DNA of 64,000 nucleotides from Dipteris shenzhenensis (Eukaryota > Polypodiophyta > Polypodiopsida > Gleicheniales), in assembly GCA_047967505.1 (NCBI GenBank), contig CM106540.1. One strand, 5' to 3'. Shown piece after piece: positions 33,900 through 44,429 of the stretch. How positions within the stretch are numbered: position 1 is the stretch's first letter; every line of letters begins with the position of its first letter. The notes beneath the pieces were generated by a model. It searched no databases. It saw nothing but the letters and a program-made list of their open reading frames with translations, and was not told the origin of the DNA. The position numbers and the translations under genes were made by a program.

Positions 33900-35432
33900 A
33901 TTTGGGGCTTTCTTAGGACCCAGCACCTCCCCTGTCTGACTCTACGTTGCAACCAAAGCGCAACCCCTTGGCTCCCTATTGAGGACTTCCAAGTAGCACA
34001 TCTCCTTGTCTTCTTGATATGTTGAACGGCTTTTGTGAGACTTGAGACCTCTACCTTATGGCGCTTGAGAGTCCTGGCCTCTAGACATCTATAAAGCCAA
34101 TCAAACATTCCATGTAGTGCATTGCTTCGTGCGATACCACCCCCATGCCTTGTATTCTTGAAGTATGCTGCCTTTGCTTTGTAGTGTGATTTCTCCATTC
34201 CTTGAGTATTCCAAATGGATAGAGGGCCCCATTGCTCCATAAACCATGGTGCATTTGCGTAAAGAATATGCTGTAAAGAAAAAAATTGTATTAAAAACAT
34301 AAACTGACTCAAGTTTAAAGCACAAAATTTCAACCTAAGGAGGATTACCATGTAATGTGTAATATGTGACTCCCCCCATGCTTCTACCATCAATGATATG
34401 AATTCTCCCAATGTTATCCTGAATCTCTCATAATAAAGATCATCTGTTTGACCTTGTCTAAGCAACTTTATAAATGCATCAAGCTTTCCACAGTTTTGCT
34501 CTCAAAGAGCAATTTGTGGATACGAAGCTTGATTTGTGGTGCACTCACACAAATCTTTATAGTACTCCCAACCTAGGGTGCTTTGAGCCAATGTATGTTT
34601 TTCTTTATCAGCATTGTGGTTGGACAAGAACCTCCTTGCCTTTCCTCCACCCATGGACACTTTAGCAGGAAGATTTTGTGTCTTTCCTAATTGTTTCTTG
34701 TCTTGCTTAAGCTTCATTCCCTCCATGAAGTCCCATTAGTGAGAGTAGTTCTTCAGCTTTTGCAATGCATTGTGCAGATACTTGATGTGGCCTCAAATTC
34801 CAAGCATAAACTAGATGGAGATAGAGTAACTTATCAAGTATACGCAATTCAGCATGCAAAGTACACACATGTACCTGCTTCAATGGAATTGGTAGAATGG
34901 GGTCCCACTTAGGATCCTTTTTGTGACAATCAGGGGCTGCACTTTGGTTGCAAGAAAGGATGCCATTTCCCCACTATAGGCTTCCCTTTTGCATCTTCTG
35001 AGAGTGGGTGCAATACAAGCATGTCCATTTTGCATCTGCACCTATATCACAACCATACAAGCACTTGAAGGTCTTCAAATCACCAGCTAGATGCCATTCA
35101 ACTTGAAACGTTCCATGCCCATCCACAATTAATGTTTGCCCTACCTCTTGTCTTCGAATAATCGATGGGATGCCGGTTCTCTCCAAGATCCACTTCAATG
35201 TCTCATGGCACTCCTTTGGGGTCTCAAAGACTGCAAGCCACCATATGTCCTTCTTAGATTGGACTGAGAAACCCTACTCAACTTCCTCATCCCCTTGAGC
35301 AAAACACAATCGAAGACTATGGAGCACACTTTGAGGAGCTCCACTATATCCCAAAGAGCATGTGATTGCATATTCTACCTTCAGTTGTAGGTTCACATGG
35401 TACTTGTTGGATATGTCCTCGAATGGTGCCAT
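33900..35432 (-). pseudogene. Gene B of E1, transposase-like, degenerate
   Basis: Minus strand, ATG at 35432 (MAPFEDISNKYHVNLQLKVE). First segment runs in one frame to about 34740 with TAG stops near 35281 and 34974: WWLAVFETPKECHETLKWIL, VDGHGTFQVEWHLAGDLKTF, then GCDIGADAKWTCLYC with a CxxC pair, DPKWDPILPIPLKQVHVCTL. Then DLYYERFRITLGEFISLMVE, WGESHITHY, ANAPWFMEQWGPLSIWNTQG followed by MEKSHYKAKAAYFKNTRHGGG and FDWLYRCLEARTLKR. The D..D..E spacing suggests an RNase H-fold transposase (candidates: the Asp in VDGHG or AGDLK, the Glu in GMEKSH). That is inference. I recall similar proteins of unknown function in other eukaryotes but cannot name the family. Confidence 0.6.
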
Positions 35433-35499
35433 GAGTACTCAAAGAGAGGTATCAGTGATGCAAGCTAAAATGTAGGGGAGAGCTGGCAAAGATGGAGCA

Positions 35500-35950
35500 A
35501 TGAGAGGGAGAGAGTAGCAAGGAAGAGGGAGGAGGAGAAGCAGATCAGGGCAAGAGGAAGAGGAGGAGAAGAGTAGGGAGATAGGTGTAGAAGGGAGGGA
35601 AGGAGCTGCTATAGAAGGTAGGAGGAGGGGAGAGATGCTATAGGAGGGAGGAGGAGGGGAGAGATTCTGCAAGATGGAGGAGCAGAGGAGACGGATCCTA
35701 GGTGGCTAGAGAAGGAGGGGAGAGGAAGGAGGGAGGAGGATCCAGAAGGAGCAAGAGGAGCCAGAAGGAGGAGGAGGAGGGGAGAGGGAGAAGGGAGGAG
35801 GAGGAGCAAGACGAAGGAGGGGAGAGGAGGAGGGAGGGGGAGGGAGGGAGAGGGAGAGGGAGAGGGAGAGGGAGGAGGAGGAGGGAGGGAGGGAGGGAGG
35901 GAGAGAGAGGGAGGGACGGAGAGAGAGAGAGAGGGAGGGAGGGAGGGAGA
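35500..35950 (+). repeat. GGA/GAG microsatellite-like tract in E1
   Basis: Almost pure purine, (GGA)n, (GAGG)n and (GGGA)n. Together with the pyrimidine-rich tract near the left end it forms an inverted pair of low-complexity subterminal regions. Long open frames here are composition artefacts. Confidence 0.85.
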
Positions 35951-36121
35951 TTCGAAATTTGAAATTCAAATTTCAAAAAGTGGCCCCCTCCCCTCATTGA
36001 TGGGGGGAGAGGTGGGCTCAAATGTGGGCTTAACCCACCTAGGTTGGATTGGTTAGGCCTCTTTGGGACCCTCCAAGCCCCTTGCATTAGCCCACTAAGC
36101 ATTCCCTAATCCATTCCTTAT

Positions 36122-36154
36122 GAGGCCCTTTTGAGACCCCAATTCTCCCCTATT
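36122..36154 (-). repeat. E1 right terminal inverted repeat
   Basis: Partner of 28486-28518. Reads inward AATAGGGGAGAATTGGGGTC, then AAAAGGGCCTCATAAGGA, the latter also found just inside the E2 left end. Confidence 0.75.
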
Positions 36155-36737
36155 GCAAAAGCCTTTCCACCTTTAGCCTATATTCTTGTAATTGAACTTG
36201 ACCACCGTTCAAGTAGCCATGCAAGCACTCAGAGGAGGTATTGACATGTAAAAGCCACACTTGACCACCTTAAGTAGCAAGGTATGCATTAAGGGGAGGT
36301 GATGGATTTGTAACTCACATCTGGCCACGTTGCCATAGCCAATGGATCATAGCACCAAGGGGATATGTTAAGGAATATGGTGCGATGAGCACATAATTAG
36401 AGGCGAAGGTATGGTATAGGAATGTATTCAAGTAGCCACCCTAGGATGTGGACTACATGATGTGGAGATGTGGATCAAGGACATCCACAAGGAGAGATGT
36501 GGATCAGAGGATGCCACAAGTGTTGACTATTCTAAAGTCTCTCTCTATATAAGAAGCCTATCATGTATTGTTGATATATACATTCACTCAAGGTTCTGTT
36601 TATGAGTCCAAGCTAATATATCTTGGAACCTAATTGACTTGAGGTATATGTCATAAGCATTCTCTTCATCATGTTTCCACATAGGTTCCATCCACCTTAG
36701 AGCGCTCCACAGACCTTGAGGCATGCATGTTTTCACA
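36155..36737 (+). mobile_element. 3' part of the older gag-less LTR element
   Basis: Continuation of 28042-28485. Internal 3' region with TTGACCACCTTAAGTAGCAA and TGATGGATTTGTAAC landmarks shared with 25580-25720, polypurine tract AAGGGGATA (36357-36365), then the LTR. Confidence 0.75.
36366..36737 (+). repeat. 3' LTR of the older element
   Basis: 372 bp from TGTTAAGGAATATGGTGCGA to CATGCATGTTTTCACA. Clearly homologous to the LTRs at 25173 and 27610 (reverse orientation) but diverged. A polypurine tract precedes it. Confidence 0.75.
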
Positions 36738-39409
36738 GGCCCAACATTCAAGCATCAATATCCACTTCCAATTCTCAACCTTGGCAAGCACCTCACCAAC
36801 AAAGAAAATGAAGAAGAAGAGTAACCAAGCAAGTGTGGATCTGAAAGGATCTACTACAAGACCAAGGGTACTTTGAAGGTGAATCAAATATTTGGGTTCC
36901 AACAAAACCTCGACATCAAAATCCACCCCATTATGTAAACAACAAACCCTAACATCAAAGCACCAAATGACGCCATCCAAAAAGGAAGGTATAATACCAT
37001 TGGGTTCCCACAAGTCTACTAGAGGCCAAGGGATATTACCTTGGAAACACTTATATCTTGGTGCCCAAGTTACTTAGTGCAACAAGATTACCTCCATCTT
37101 CAAGTAGCAATGCTAAATAAAGAGAAAAAGAAGGAATGGAGGCCCAAGCCTTTAAAATCTTCATCAGCAACAACAACAAATGAGAGACAAAAAACAACTT
37201 TTGGCATATCGATAATGAAAAATCAAGGAAAATATTGGAGAGCAAAACCATAAGAACCTACCTTGAAAAAGGTAGAACCACACAAACTTGCTCACAAGGA
37301 CAAGGGAAAAACACCACTACAAGAGGATCATGCACAAAGATCATCCTCTACCTCCTATCGGGTAGTTACACAAGAACCTATCTCAAAGAAAGAGACAATA
37401 ACACAAGAACCTACTTGACCACCAATCTACTGAAATTCTTTTGAATTAATTGCATCATCTTTAAGGCAAATGGTAGTTACACAAGAACCAGTCTCCAAAA
37501 AAGAGATAGTAACACAAGAACCTACCGAGACAAATAGAATCCACTTTGGAAGCTACACAAGAACCTTAGTAAGAAATTCAGCAATAATCTTCCTCGAGGA
37601 GGTCATTCATCATATGTAACCCTATCAAGTGAGTTCAACAGAAGGATATTTTTAATATTTAAAATTTACAGAAATTAATATACATAAGGCAGTTTTTAAA
37701 ATGATTTTGGAAAAAATTTACAGATTTGTATAGAAAAAGGGTACATTTTATTAATGGAAAAATTACAAATAAGGGATTTTACAAGTAGGCCTTGAACGCA
37801 CGTGATATTGAGGGTTTATACATAGTGACCCCCCCAAGTAATCTTCGTGACAGCTACATAAGTCACACCAACTATGTTAAACACAATGAAAGTCACACAA
37901 GAACCTTCCAATGAGAATGATGAATTATTTTCACTAGCAACTTTCTCATAAGCAACTTGGGCCCAACAAAAATAGAAGAACTCTAAGACACTATGGTCCT
38001 ACTCATATTTTCTCCAGAGGACATACATCACCTTATTATAGTGAGATAATGGAATTTGAACAGGCTGCTAGAGGATGTAATTGACAAAGGCACTAGAAAT
38101 ATGGGATTAGGAAGGACTACTACAAGCTCAAAGATCTTACAATGGCAATGTGGATCCCTAAGCATCATCAACATGGGAGCCCACATTCTCGTGCTTGTAT
38201 CATGGCCAACTTCACCCCTCTAGAGCCACAAAAATAAGAGGAGATATCTGAAACATTGGAGTCTACAACACCACCAATGAAGAATTCACTAGTAGTAGCT
38301 ACACAAGAACCTACTCCTAAAAATGGAGTAGATCCACAAGAACCTGCTATGACAAAAGATATTGGATTCCCTTACAACTCGTCGCTACCATGGAAGACAC
38401 TCCTCACCAGCAAGGGTCTGGGGCTAGTCAAAGACACATCAACCCCTTGTATCCCAAGGCACTCCTCCACATAATGGACAATAAGTGGTCCTACATCAAC
38501 AGCTCTATAGGATGAGTTTGATTGCAAGGTGAATTTGATGCAGTCAAAATGGGTCTAGATGAGTTTCTTGTGATCCTCAAATATTTGTTTTCCCTTTCAT
38601 TTACTAACCCCACCCTCATTAGCTAACTCTAACTCTCCCTCCTCTTTCTTTTTGTCCTTATCATTCTTCTTTTTGATGCTTAACCCTAGTACCCACTCAA
38701 CGATTTGAGCCTGCCAATTTCATATCAGTTTTATCTTAAAGGACTTTCCTAGAACCCAAAATGGAATAACCCCTTCATCCATAGTCCTCATTTTAGGGGT
38801 TTGTATGGTGTATTATCAAAATCCTCTCAATTTAATGACTCGGACAAAGCCCTTAATGAAATATAATCCATAAAATGGATTTTCAAAGAACTTCAAAGAA
38901 GAGAAGCAAGGAAAAATGTCATGCAAAACTTTGGACTTACAAGCATGGCAAGTCGAAGATATAGTTTGATGAGAATACAATAAAAGTTCCACTCAATTCA
39001 AATATTGGACTTGCTGAGGATCATGATAATACATCAATACTTACTCCACTAACACTAGCACCACCAGGATCTTACATAAACCCCTACTAACAACTTTTTC
39101 CTAATAACTTACCCCTTAGATTTTTATTTTTCTTTTTTCTTCTTCATTCTTCCTTCTTTGAATGGTCACAATTACTCAGCTCAGTTCACTCAAACCCTGA
39201 GGTGCCAATTCTAGAACAATCACTCATCCATACTTCCAGCAACAATGCCATAATAAGTATCCACTACATCCCTCTGCTGTAATGTAGAAAAAGAAGATTC
39301 AGCCGAGTGCACAGGAAAGACTACTTCGCATGATCTTCATTGAAAACACTTCGACAACCATGAACTTTGCAAGATCCAGAGGACTAGATCGACATCAAGA
39401 AGGGGGGTA
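36738..39409 (+). pseudogene. Internal region of another LTR element with VTQEP repeats
   Basis: No polymerase domain seen. On the + strand a motif translating as VTQEP is repeated irregularly between 37240 and 38350, as in VVTQEPISKKETITQEPT, VVTQEPVSKKEIVTQEPTE and VVATQEPTPKNGVDPQEPA. The underlying DNA is ACACAAGAACCT. The frame changes between copies. It ends at a polypurine tract before the LTR at 39410, which suggests the C-terminal part of a gag or pol protein with a Lys/Glu/Pro-rich tail. Family unresolved. Confidence 0.4.
39397..39409 (+). other. Polypurine tract
   Basis: AAGAAGGGGGGTA directly before TGTTAAC, the LTR start. Confidence 0.55.
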
Positions 39410-39930
39410 TGTTAACCACTTGGTTAACAAAATGCCACCGCTTGTTAATGATGTCATTTGATGAATAGTGGCAAGTCCATAGAGCTAGGATTGTGCCTTG
39501 GATCCAAATAGGCCCAATATGGTTGTAAAAGAATGAGGAAAAAGAGTGGTGTAAAGGGAATAGGGTTGGCCCTCCCTTCAAAAGGTGACATGTATAAAAG
39601 GCCAAGTGGTTGACTTTGGTTTTCATTGTTGAATGCACAAGTTTGGAATACAAAATCCTCTTCTCTTCCAAGAGTGTTTTTGTGTGTTCTCTTGTTTCCT
39701 TTGTAGTGCCTTTGTGTTTTCCATTCCAACCCCATTCATTCTCCTCTTCTCTTCCCCTTCTCTCTCTCTTGTCCCTTCTCCCCTTTCCCTCTTTCTCTCA
39801 TGGAAACACATTGCAACAACCCGGGAGTCACTTGAGTGACACTTGCGGACAGCTCGTGCTTTGCATTGCTCTCACAAGGAGAAGCTTGGAGTGGAGGCTC
39901 CATCGGCATTCCTTCAAGATCCCCATGACA
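39410..39930 (+). repeat. Probable 3' LTR
   Basis: Starts TGTTAACCACTTGGTTAACA after a purine tract, has TGTATAAAAGG (39591) as a likely TATA box and a CT-rich transcribed leader, and may end CCCCATGACA at 39930. No 5' partner in the window, so the end is uncertain. Confidence 0.45.
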
Positions 39931-40304
39931 TGTGAGTTACCATTGAGGCTACACGAAATTCTTTGGGAGTATAGGCTACAGTGTGTCATAAGCATGTTTT
40001 GTGTAGGCTATTCTCTTGTGGGAATTTAATTTATAATGATTCATAGGCACGTATGACTATTTGTATGTATGCGTAGTAAACTTTAAAGAGTATTTAATCA
40101 TTCTCTTGTGTTGCTTCTACGTTCATGAACTAAATTTTTAGACATGGACAATAATTTCAAGCATTGTATCCTTCTATGAAGTCTAGTCATTTTACTTTTG
40201 TTGTAGCATTTATTCTTTGCGGCTGCAAGTGATGCTCTCATGTGTGGGGGCTAAATTTGTTTTATGTGCTCAAAGCCAAAAATGGATCATTCCACTGTGT
40301 CTCA
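39931..40304. other. Unassigned sequence left of E2
   Basis: AT-rich, no coding. Could still be part of the preceding LTR element. Confidence 0.3.
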
Positions 40305-40335
40305 TTAGGGGAATTTCGGACTCAAAAAGGGCCTC
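40305..40335 (+). repeat. E2 left terminal inverted repeat
   Basis: 31 bp, pairs with 47544-47574 with one mismatch. Confidence 0.8.
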
Positions 40336-40871
40336 ATAAGGAGTGGATTAGCAAAATGGATTAAGAACTAATAAGGCCTACAAAGGGTCCCATCACCCCA
40401 TATGGGGACAAAAAAGTACATCTCCCTAGGTCCCCCAAAAGTGCACCTCCCTCTCCCAGTTGGAGGGACCCCCCCACTTTCAAAAAGTTAACTCCTTTTA
40501 CAACCTTTAGGTGGTCCACATTCCCAAAAAGTATCTTGCGGGTACACCCTAGCCCAAAAATTTGAAATTTTTCAAAAGTCCCAAAATGGCCCAAAACTCT
40601 TCAAAATTTTCCCCCAAACCATGCCTATGCACCCAAATCACTTTTCAACATCTAAATCCTACTCCTTCTCATCGCAATCATCTTCCAATCCCACATTCAT
40701 ACTCCTTCTATCGTAAGCACTTTGCAACACCCAAATCCAATTTCTTCTCATCATTTTGTCCCAAACTTGCTTCCATTGATCCTATTATATCTTTCCATTG
40801 TCCAAAACTTGTTTCCATTATGCTATTCTATTCGTTGAACTGATCTAAGGCCTTATTTCTAAATCCCTCTC

Positions 40872-42455
40872 ATGACTCCATTGGAAGATTGCACCAACAA
40901 GCCACGAAAAAGCACCTTGCACATTGAAGTTGCACCAGAGTATGCCACAAATCATCAATGTTATGCCACAAGGTTGCCAACAAAGATACACTGGATCAAT
41001 TACGACAATAAGGAACAAAGCATGTTGACTTATGGAGTGTTGGTGGACTCTATCCAGTGGATCCTTTGACAGGTGCTCGACCTTTGTTTGAAAATGTGAT
41101 GAGTTTGATTCAATACATAGGCGATGGTATTCAAGGCTTACTAGGATATTGTAAACGCATGGCCATTCTAATGCTAAAGCATACTTTGCGAAGGTTCACT
41201 TGTTGAGAATGGAAGGAGAGACAAAGATACTTAGAGATACCATGCATAACCTCCAAGAACAACTAACCTAAGAACAAAAAAAACTTGTTGACTCAGAAAT
41301 TGCAAAAGAGAGGTCACAAGAGACAATCACAAGATTAATAGATGAGAAGAACAAAATATTGAAAAAGGCTTGCTATATCCAACAAGAGCTTGCTACATTG
41401 ACTAGGAGATTAGAAATGATAAAAAGAAACCCTCTAGGTTACAAGCATAGGATCAAGCCCGTGCAACCAATGGAGAGGTTGGCATATGGTGGTGGAGCAA
41501 AGAAGTGCACGGTGAAAGCTATAAGGTATGTATATTTGGACTATTTCGTAATTATGAAGCATTACTTACAAATGAGTCATTTATTTTTCTAACGTTATCA
41601 TGATTTCTGCATAAATTTTATGGAGGAGGTTATTGGAAGAAATTCCTTTGACAAACTTTGTGCCGCCATAAAGTATACAATGCAATGATCGAAGAGAAGA
41701 AAAAGGAGGCAGGAGGAGGAGGAGGAGGAGAGGACAAAAACCAATGAGCAAATAGATGACGATGAAGAAGATCATGGGGAGCAATCCAATCCTCAGAGTC
41801 AGCCCAAGGCACCTCAAGAGACAAAAAGCAAACCAGAAGAACAGGAGCGCAAAAGACACAGATTGGAAGAATGGGCCAGAGGACAAGAAGATGCTAGGCA
41901 AATGTAGATTCAATTAGCTCAACAACAAAGGGCACAAATGGAGAGCCAACAACGATGACCTGCATGGCACAATGCTACTCAGGACTTTCCACATTCTAGA
42001 CAGGGTGGAAAATCTTTGCCATAATTGCATCGCACAGCAAAAGGGAAAGGCAAAGCTCGTAGTAGGCAAGGTGGAGGCGGAGGTGGAGGTGGAGGTGGAG
42101 GTGGAGGTGGAGGTGGAGGTGGAGGTGGAGGTGGAGGTGGAGTCCCTAGAAGTCACCATATAAAGCCTAGAAGGAAGGCGCTTCAAGAGATAATAAAGTA
42201 TCAAAGTAGCGTGAACCTTCTAATCACAAGAGCTCCATTCGCTCAATTGGTGAAAGGGATTATGCAGTCCTACAGGAACGACTATCGTATTCAATCAATC
42301 GCAATGGCCACCATACAAGAAGCAACAGAAGTGGGATGGTAACCCTTCTTGAGGACACAAACTTGTGTGTAATCCATGCCAAGAGGGTTATGACCATGGC
42401 AAAAGACATGTAGCTAGCAAGGCAGATCAAAGAAGACCCACAACTTAGGCTGTAG
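40872..42455 (+). pseudogene. Gene C of E2: coiled-coil protein ending in a histone H3-like fold
   Basis: Start MTPLEDCTNKPRKSTLHIEV at 40872 resembles the start of E1 gene B (M-A/T-P-F/L-E-D-x2-N-K). Next: LTYGVLVDSIQWI, then LFENVMSLIQYIGDGIQGLL, a coiled coil (ETKILRDTMHNLQEQL ... LATLTRRLEMIKRNP, 41220-41430), possible splice donor GTATGT at 41527, an acidic Glu/Gln-rich segment (41640-41930), a poly-Gly tract, and at 42157-42455 a histone H3 core: KALQEIIKYQSSVNLLI (alpha-N), APFAQLV (alpha-1), loop 1 of canonical H3 length, then after a one-base frameshift near 42335 LLEDTNLCVIHAKRV (alpha-2/loop 2) and a TAG at 42411 where H3 has Gln, then LARQIKED. About half of the core residues match canonical H3 by eye. 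Now non-functional. Confidence 0.7.
42072..42143 (+). repeat. (GGAGGT)n microsatellite in gene C
   Basis: About 12 hexanucleotide units, in frame with the H3-like segment and coding poly-Gly where a histone tail would be. Probably expanded after the gene formed. Confidence 0.9.
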
Positions 42456-42768
42456 ATCAGTTTTTTGTTGTATTCACTATGGACACCAATTTTGGTTGTC
42501 AAAAGCAATTTTGTGCAAAGATGGTTGTAAATATTTTTTGTAATAGAATCCTTTGGAAACTATTTTTCTTGTAGATTTTGAACTTTGAGCTTTCATTTTC
42601 AAGTGGAATCTTGCAGTGTATTATTTACTTCCATATCTGATGTATGTACATAATGTAATTGATTATTGATGGTGGCAAATAATCATGGTAGAATGTAATT
42701 AGTCACTAGTATGTAATTAGTCAATAACCATGGTAGAATGTGATTATACACTAGTATGTGATCGGGAA

Positions 42769-43300
42769 TGCATCCCCCCAAAAAACAAAAACAAAAAAAA
42801 GCCTCCAAGGGGCCCTGGTGTGTATAGGTGGGTGCGACTTTGGGCTAGACGCCTACACGCACCAGGGCCCCTCCCGGGATTTTTTTTATTTTTTGTTATG
42901 CATTTTTTTCTTGTGTGTGTAATGTGTAAGTGATGGGGGATGCATCCCAAACAAAAAAAAAAAAGCCCCGGGAGGCCTTGGCGTAGACAGGGACCCCATC
43001 TAGCCCAAAGTCGCACCTGCATGTACCAGGGCCTCTCAGGGGATTTTTTTTTTGTATTTGTTTATTTGTGTGTGTGATGGGTGTGTGTGTGTGTGATGGG
43101 GGTAAGATATGCCCGAACAGAAAGACAGAGCCAAAAAAAAACAAAAAAATCCCCTGAGAGGCCCTAGTGCACGTAGGCTCGTGACTTTGGGCCAGACAGG
43201 GACCCTATCTGGCCCAAAGTCGCACGTGCTGCATGCACTAGGGCCTCTCGAGGGCTTTTTTTTGTTTTGTTTTATTGGGGTATGCATCCCCCATCACTTA
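42769..43300. repeat. Three GC-rich hairpin modules in tandem in E2
   Basis: Each module is a pair of inverted G/C-rich arms bordered by A-runs on the left and T-runs on the right: GGGGCCCTGGTG/CACCAGGGCCCC (42816-42872), GGCCTTGGCG.../...CCAGGGCCTCTC (42965-43040), and GAGAGGCCCTAGTGCA/TGCACTAGGGCCTCTC (43152-43252). All share CGACTTTGGGC or its complement in the centre. GATGCATCCC and GTGTGTGATGGG lie between modules. They sit between convergent genes A and C, as the hairpin does in E1. Confidence 0.75.
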
Positions 43301-44429
43301 CACTCACACCCATCACACACACAAGAAATAAATACAAAAAAAAGTGCATGTGTCATGGCCACCTTCCGATCAAAGACGCAAAATTTTTGCCCAAATCAAT
43401 TTACTGCTTCATGCTTGAAATGTGTCCCAATTTATATACCCATATCTTGATCATTAGCATTCAAATTTGGGACCCACTTTGAATCATGGTTTCATATGTC
43501 ATGTTATTCACATCATTTTAATCCATTGCAAGCATTTTAATTCATTGTGGCTCATAGCTATCAGTGCATTTGTTAACCTTACCATTTTGTATCAAGCTTC
43601 ATTGCAATCATCAACAATGCCTTCAAAATATTAAGGCACACTTCACAAGAAACTTTGTCCATTCCTAGCATACTTTACAACATTTTACACCATAAGGGCC
43701 TACATCTTCAATTGTGTGTAGCACCCCTTAGCCACAATTTCCATAAAAGTCAAAACCCAATCTCCTATGCTAGGATTGAGTCAGTCATATGCTTGTTCCC
43801 TATCCAAATTTGATAATACACAAACACCAACCAAGTATACGTGTGGATTATTGCCATCTCCATGTGGAACCATTGGCATAAGTGAGATCTTGCCATCTCA
43901 ATCATGGAGCATATATCATCTTATTTTTCATTAATCCTTCCAACTAACCATGCACATAACTAAATTAGCCACCATATTATTGCTCTATTTTCTTCCTAGG
44001 TTTGGGATGCAAAACATTCCTATTCCCAAGATGAATCTAAATATGGAAGGGTTTGAGATTATGTATCCAATTTAACCTTTTGTTGCTATCTTGATTAGAG
44101 TTCATCAGTAATCTTGATCTTGTCTATTCATACACCTAGTAGCTTGAAGAATTCTTGAAACCCTTGATAAGGGAATGCACTTTTCTTCAAAATCAACCGT
44201 ATATTTAAATTAAGGATACAATAAAATCCAAGAAATGAAACTTAATTATAATGCAAAACACCACCCATCTAGAAAACAAGAGAAATATATATTAAATTTT
44301 GATGTCTATATAATATTTCTTGTATATTGCATCCAATAGATGCAGTTTTTACAAAATATTTGCTTTCTTAGCTTTAGCTACTATTGCTGCTCTCCTCTGA
44401 GTTGACAAAATAGTGGGTTCACTTAAAGA
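43301..44429. other. Spacer of E2 between the hairpins and gene A
   Basis: AT-rich, no coding feature or recognised repeat. Confidence 0.5.

Larger units (their letters stand above)
28486..36154 (+). mobile_element. DNA transposon E1 of an unidentified TTAGGGGA family
   Basis: 7669 bp. The left end starts TTAGGGGAGAGTTGGGGTCT. The right end, reversed, starts AATAGGGGAGAATTGGGGTC, and both continue into AAAAGG-GCC. The host sequence is known from two relatives (59071-59110 and 25741-25800, minus strand), which read ...GAAAAGCAAAAACC and GAGAAGCAACAACC uninterrupted. E1 splits this as ...AAAAAGCA|E1|GCAAAAGCC, giving a probable 3-bp duplication, GCA. It encodes gene A on + and gene B on -, converging. 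The only near match in the window is E2 (40305-47574). The superfamily is unassigned. Confidence 0.8.

Noticed and set aside
35702-35969. Open frames on both strands rich in Gly/Glu/Arg or Pro/Ser/Leu
   Set aside because: They follow directly from the purine repeat, and every frame of such a tract is open.
28486-36154. E1 as PIF/Harbinger because of TTA next to GGGG
   Set aside because: The right side reads TAT/TAA rather than TTA, empty-site comparison suggests GCA, and genes A and B do not resemble Harbinger proteins. Not fully excluded.
42025-42150. Glycine-rich RNA-binding protein
   Set aside because: The poly-Gly is a pure GGAGGT microsatellite and there is no RNA-binding motif. The downstream match is to histone H3.
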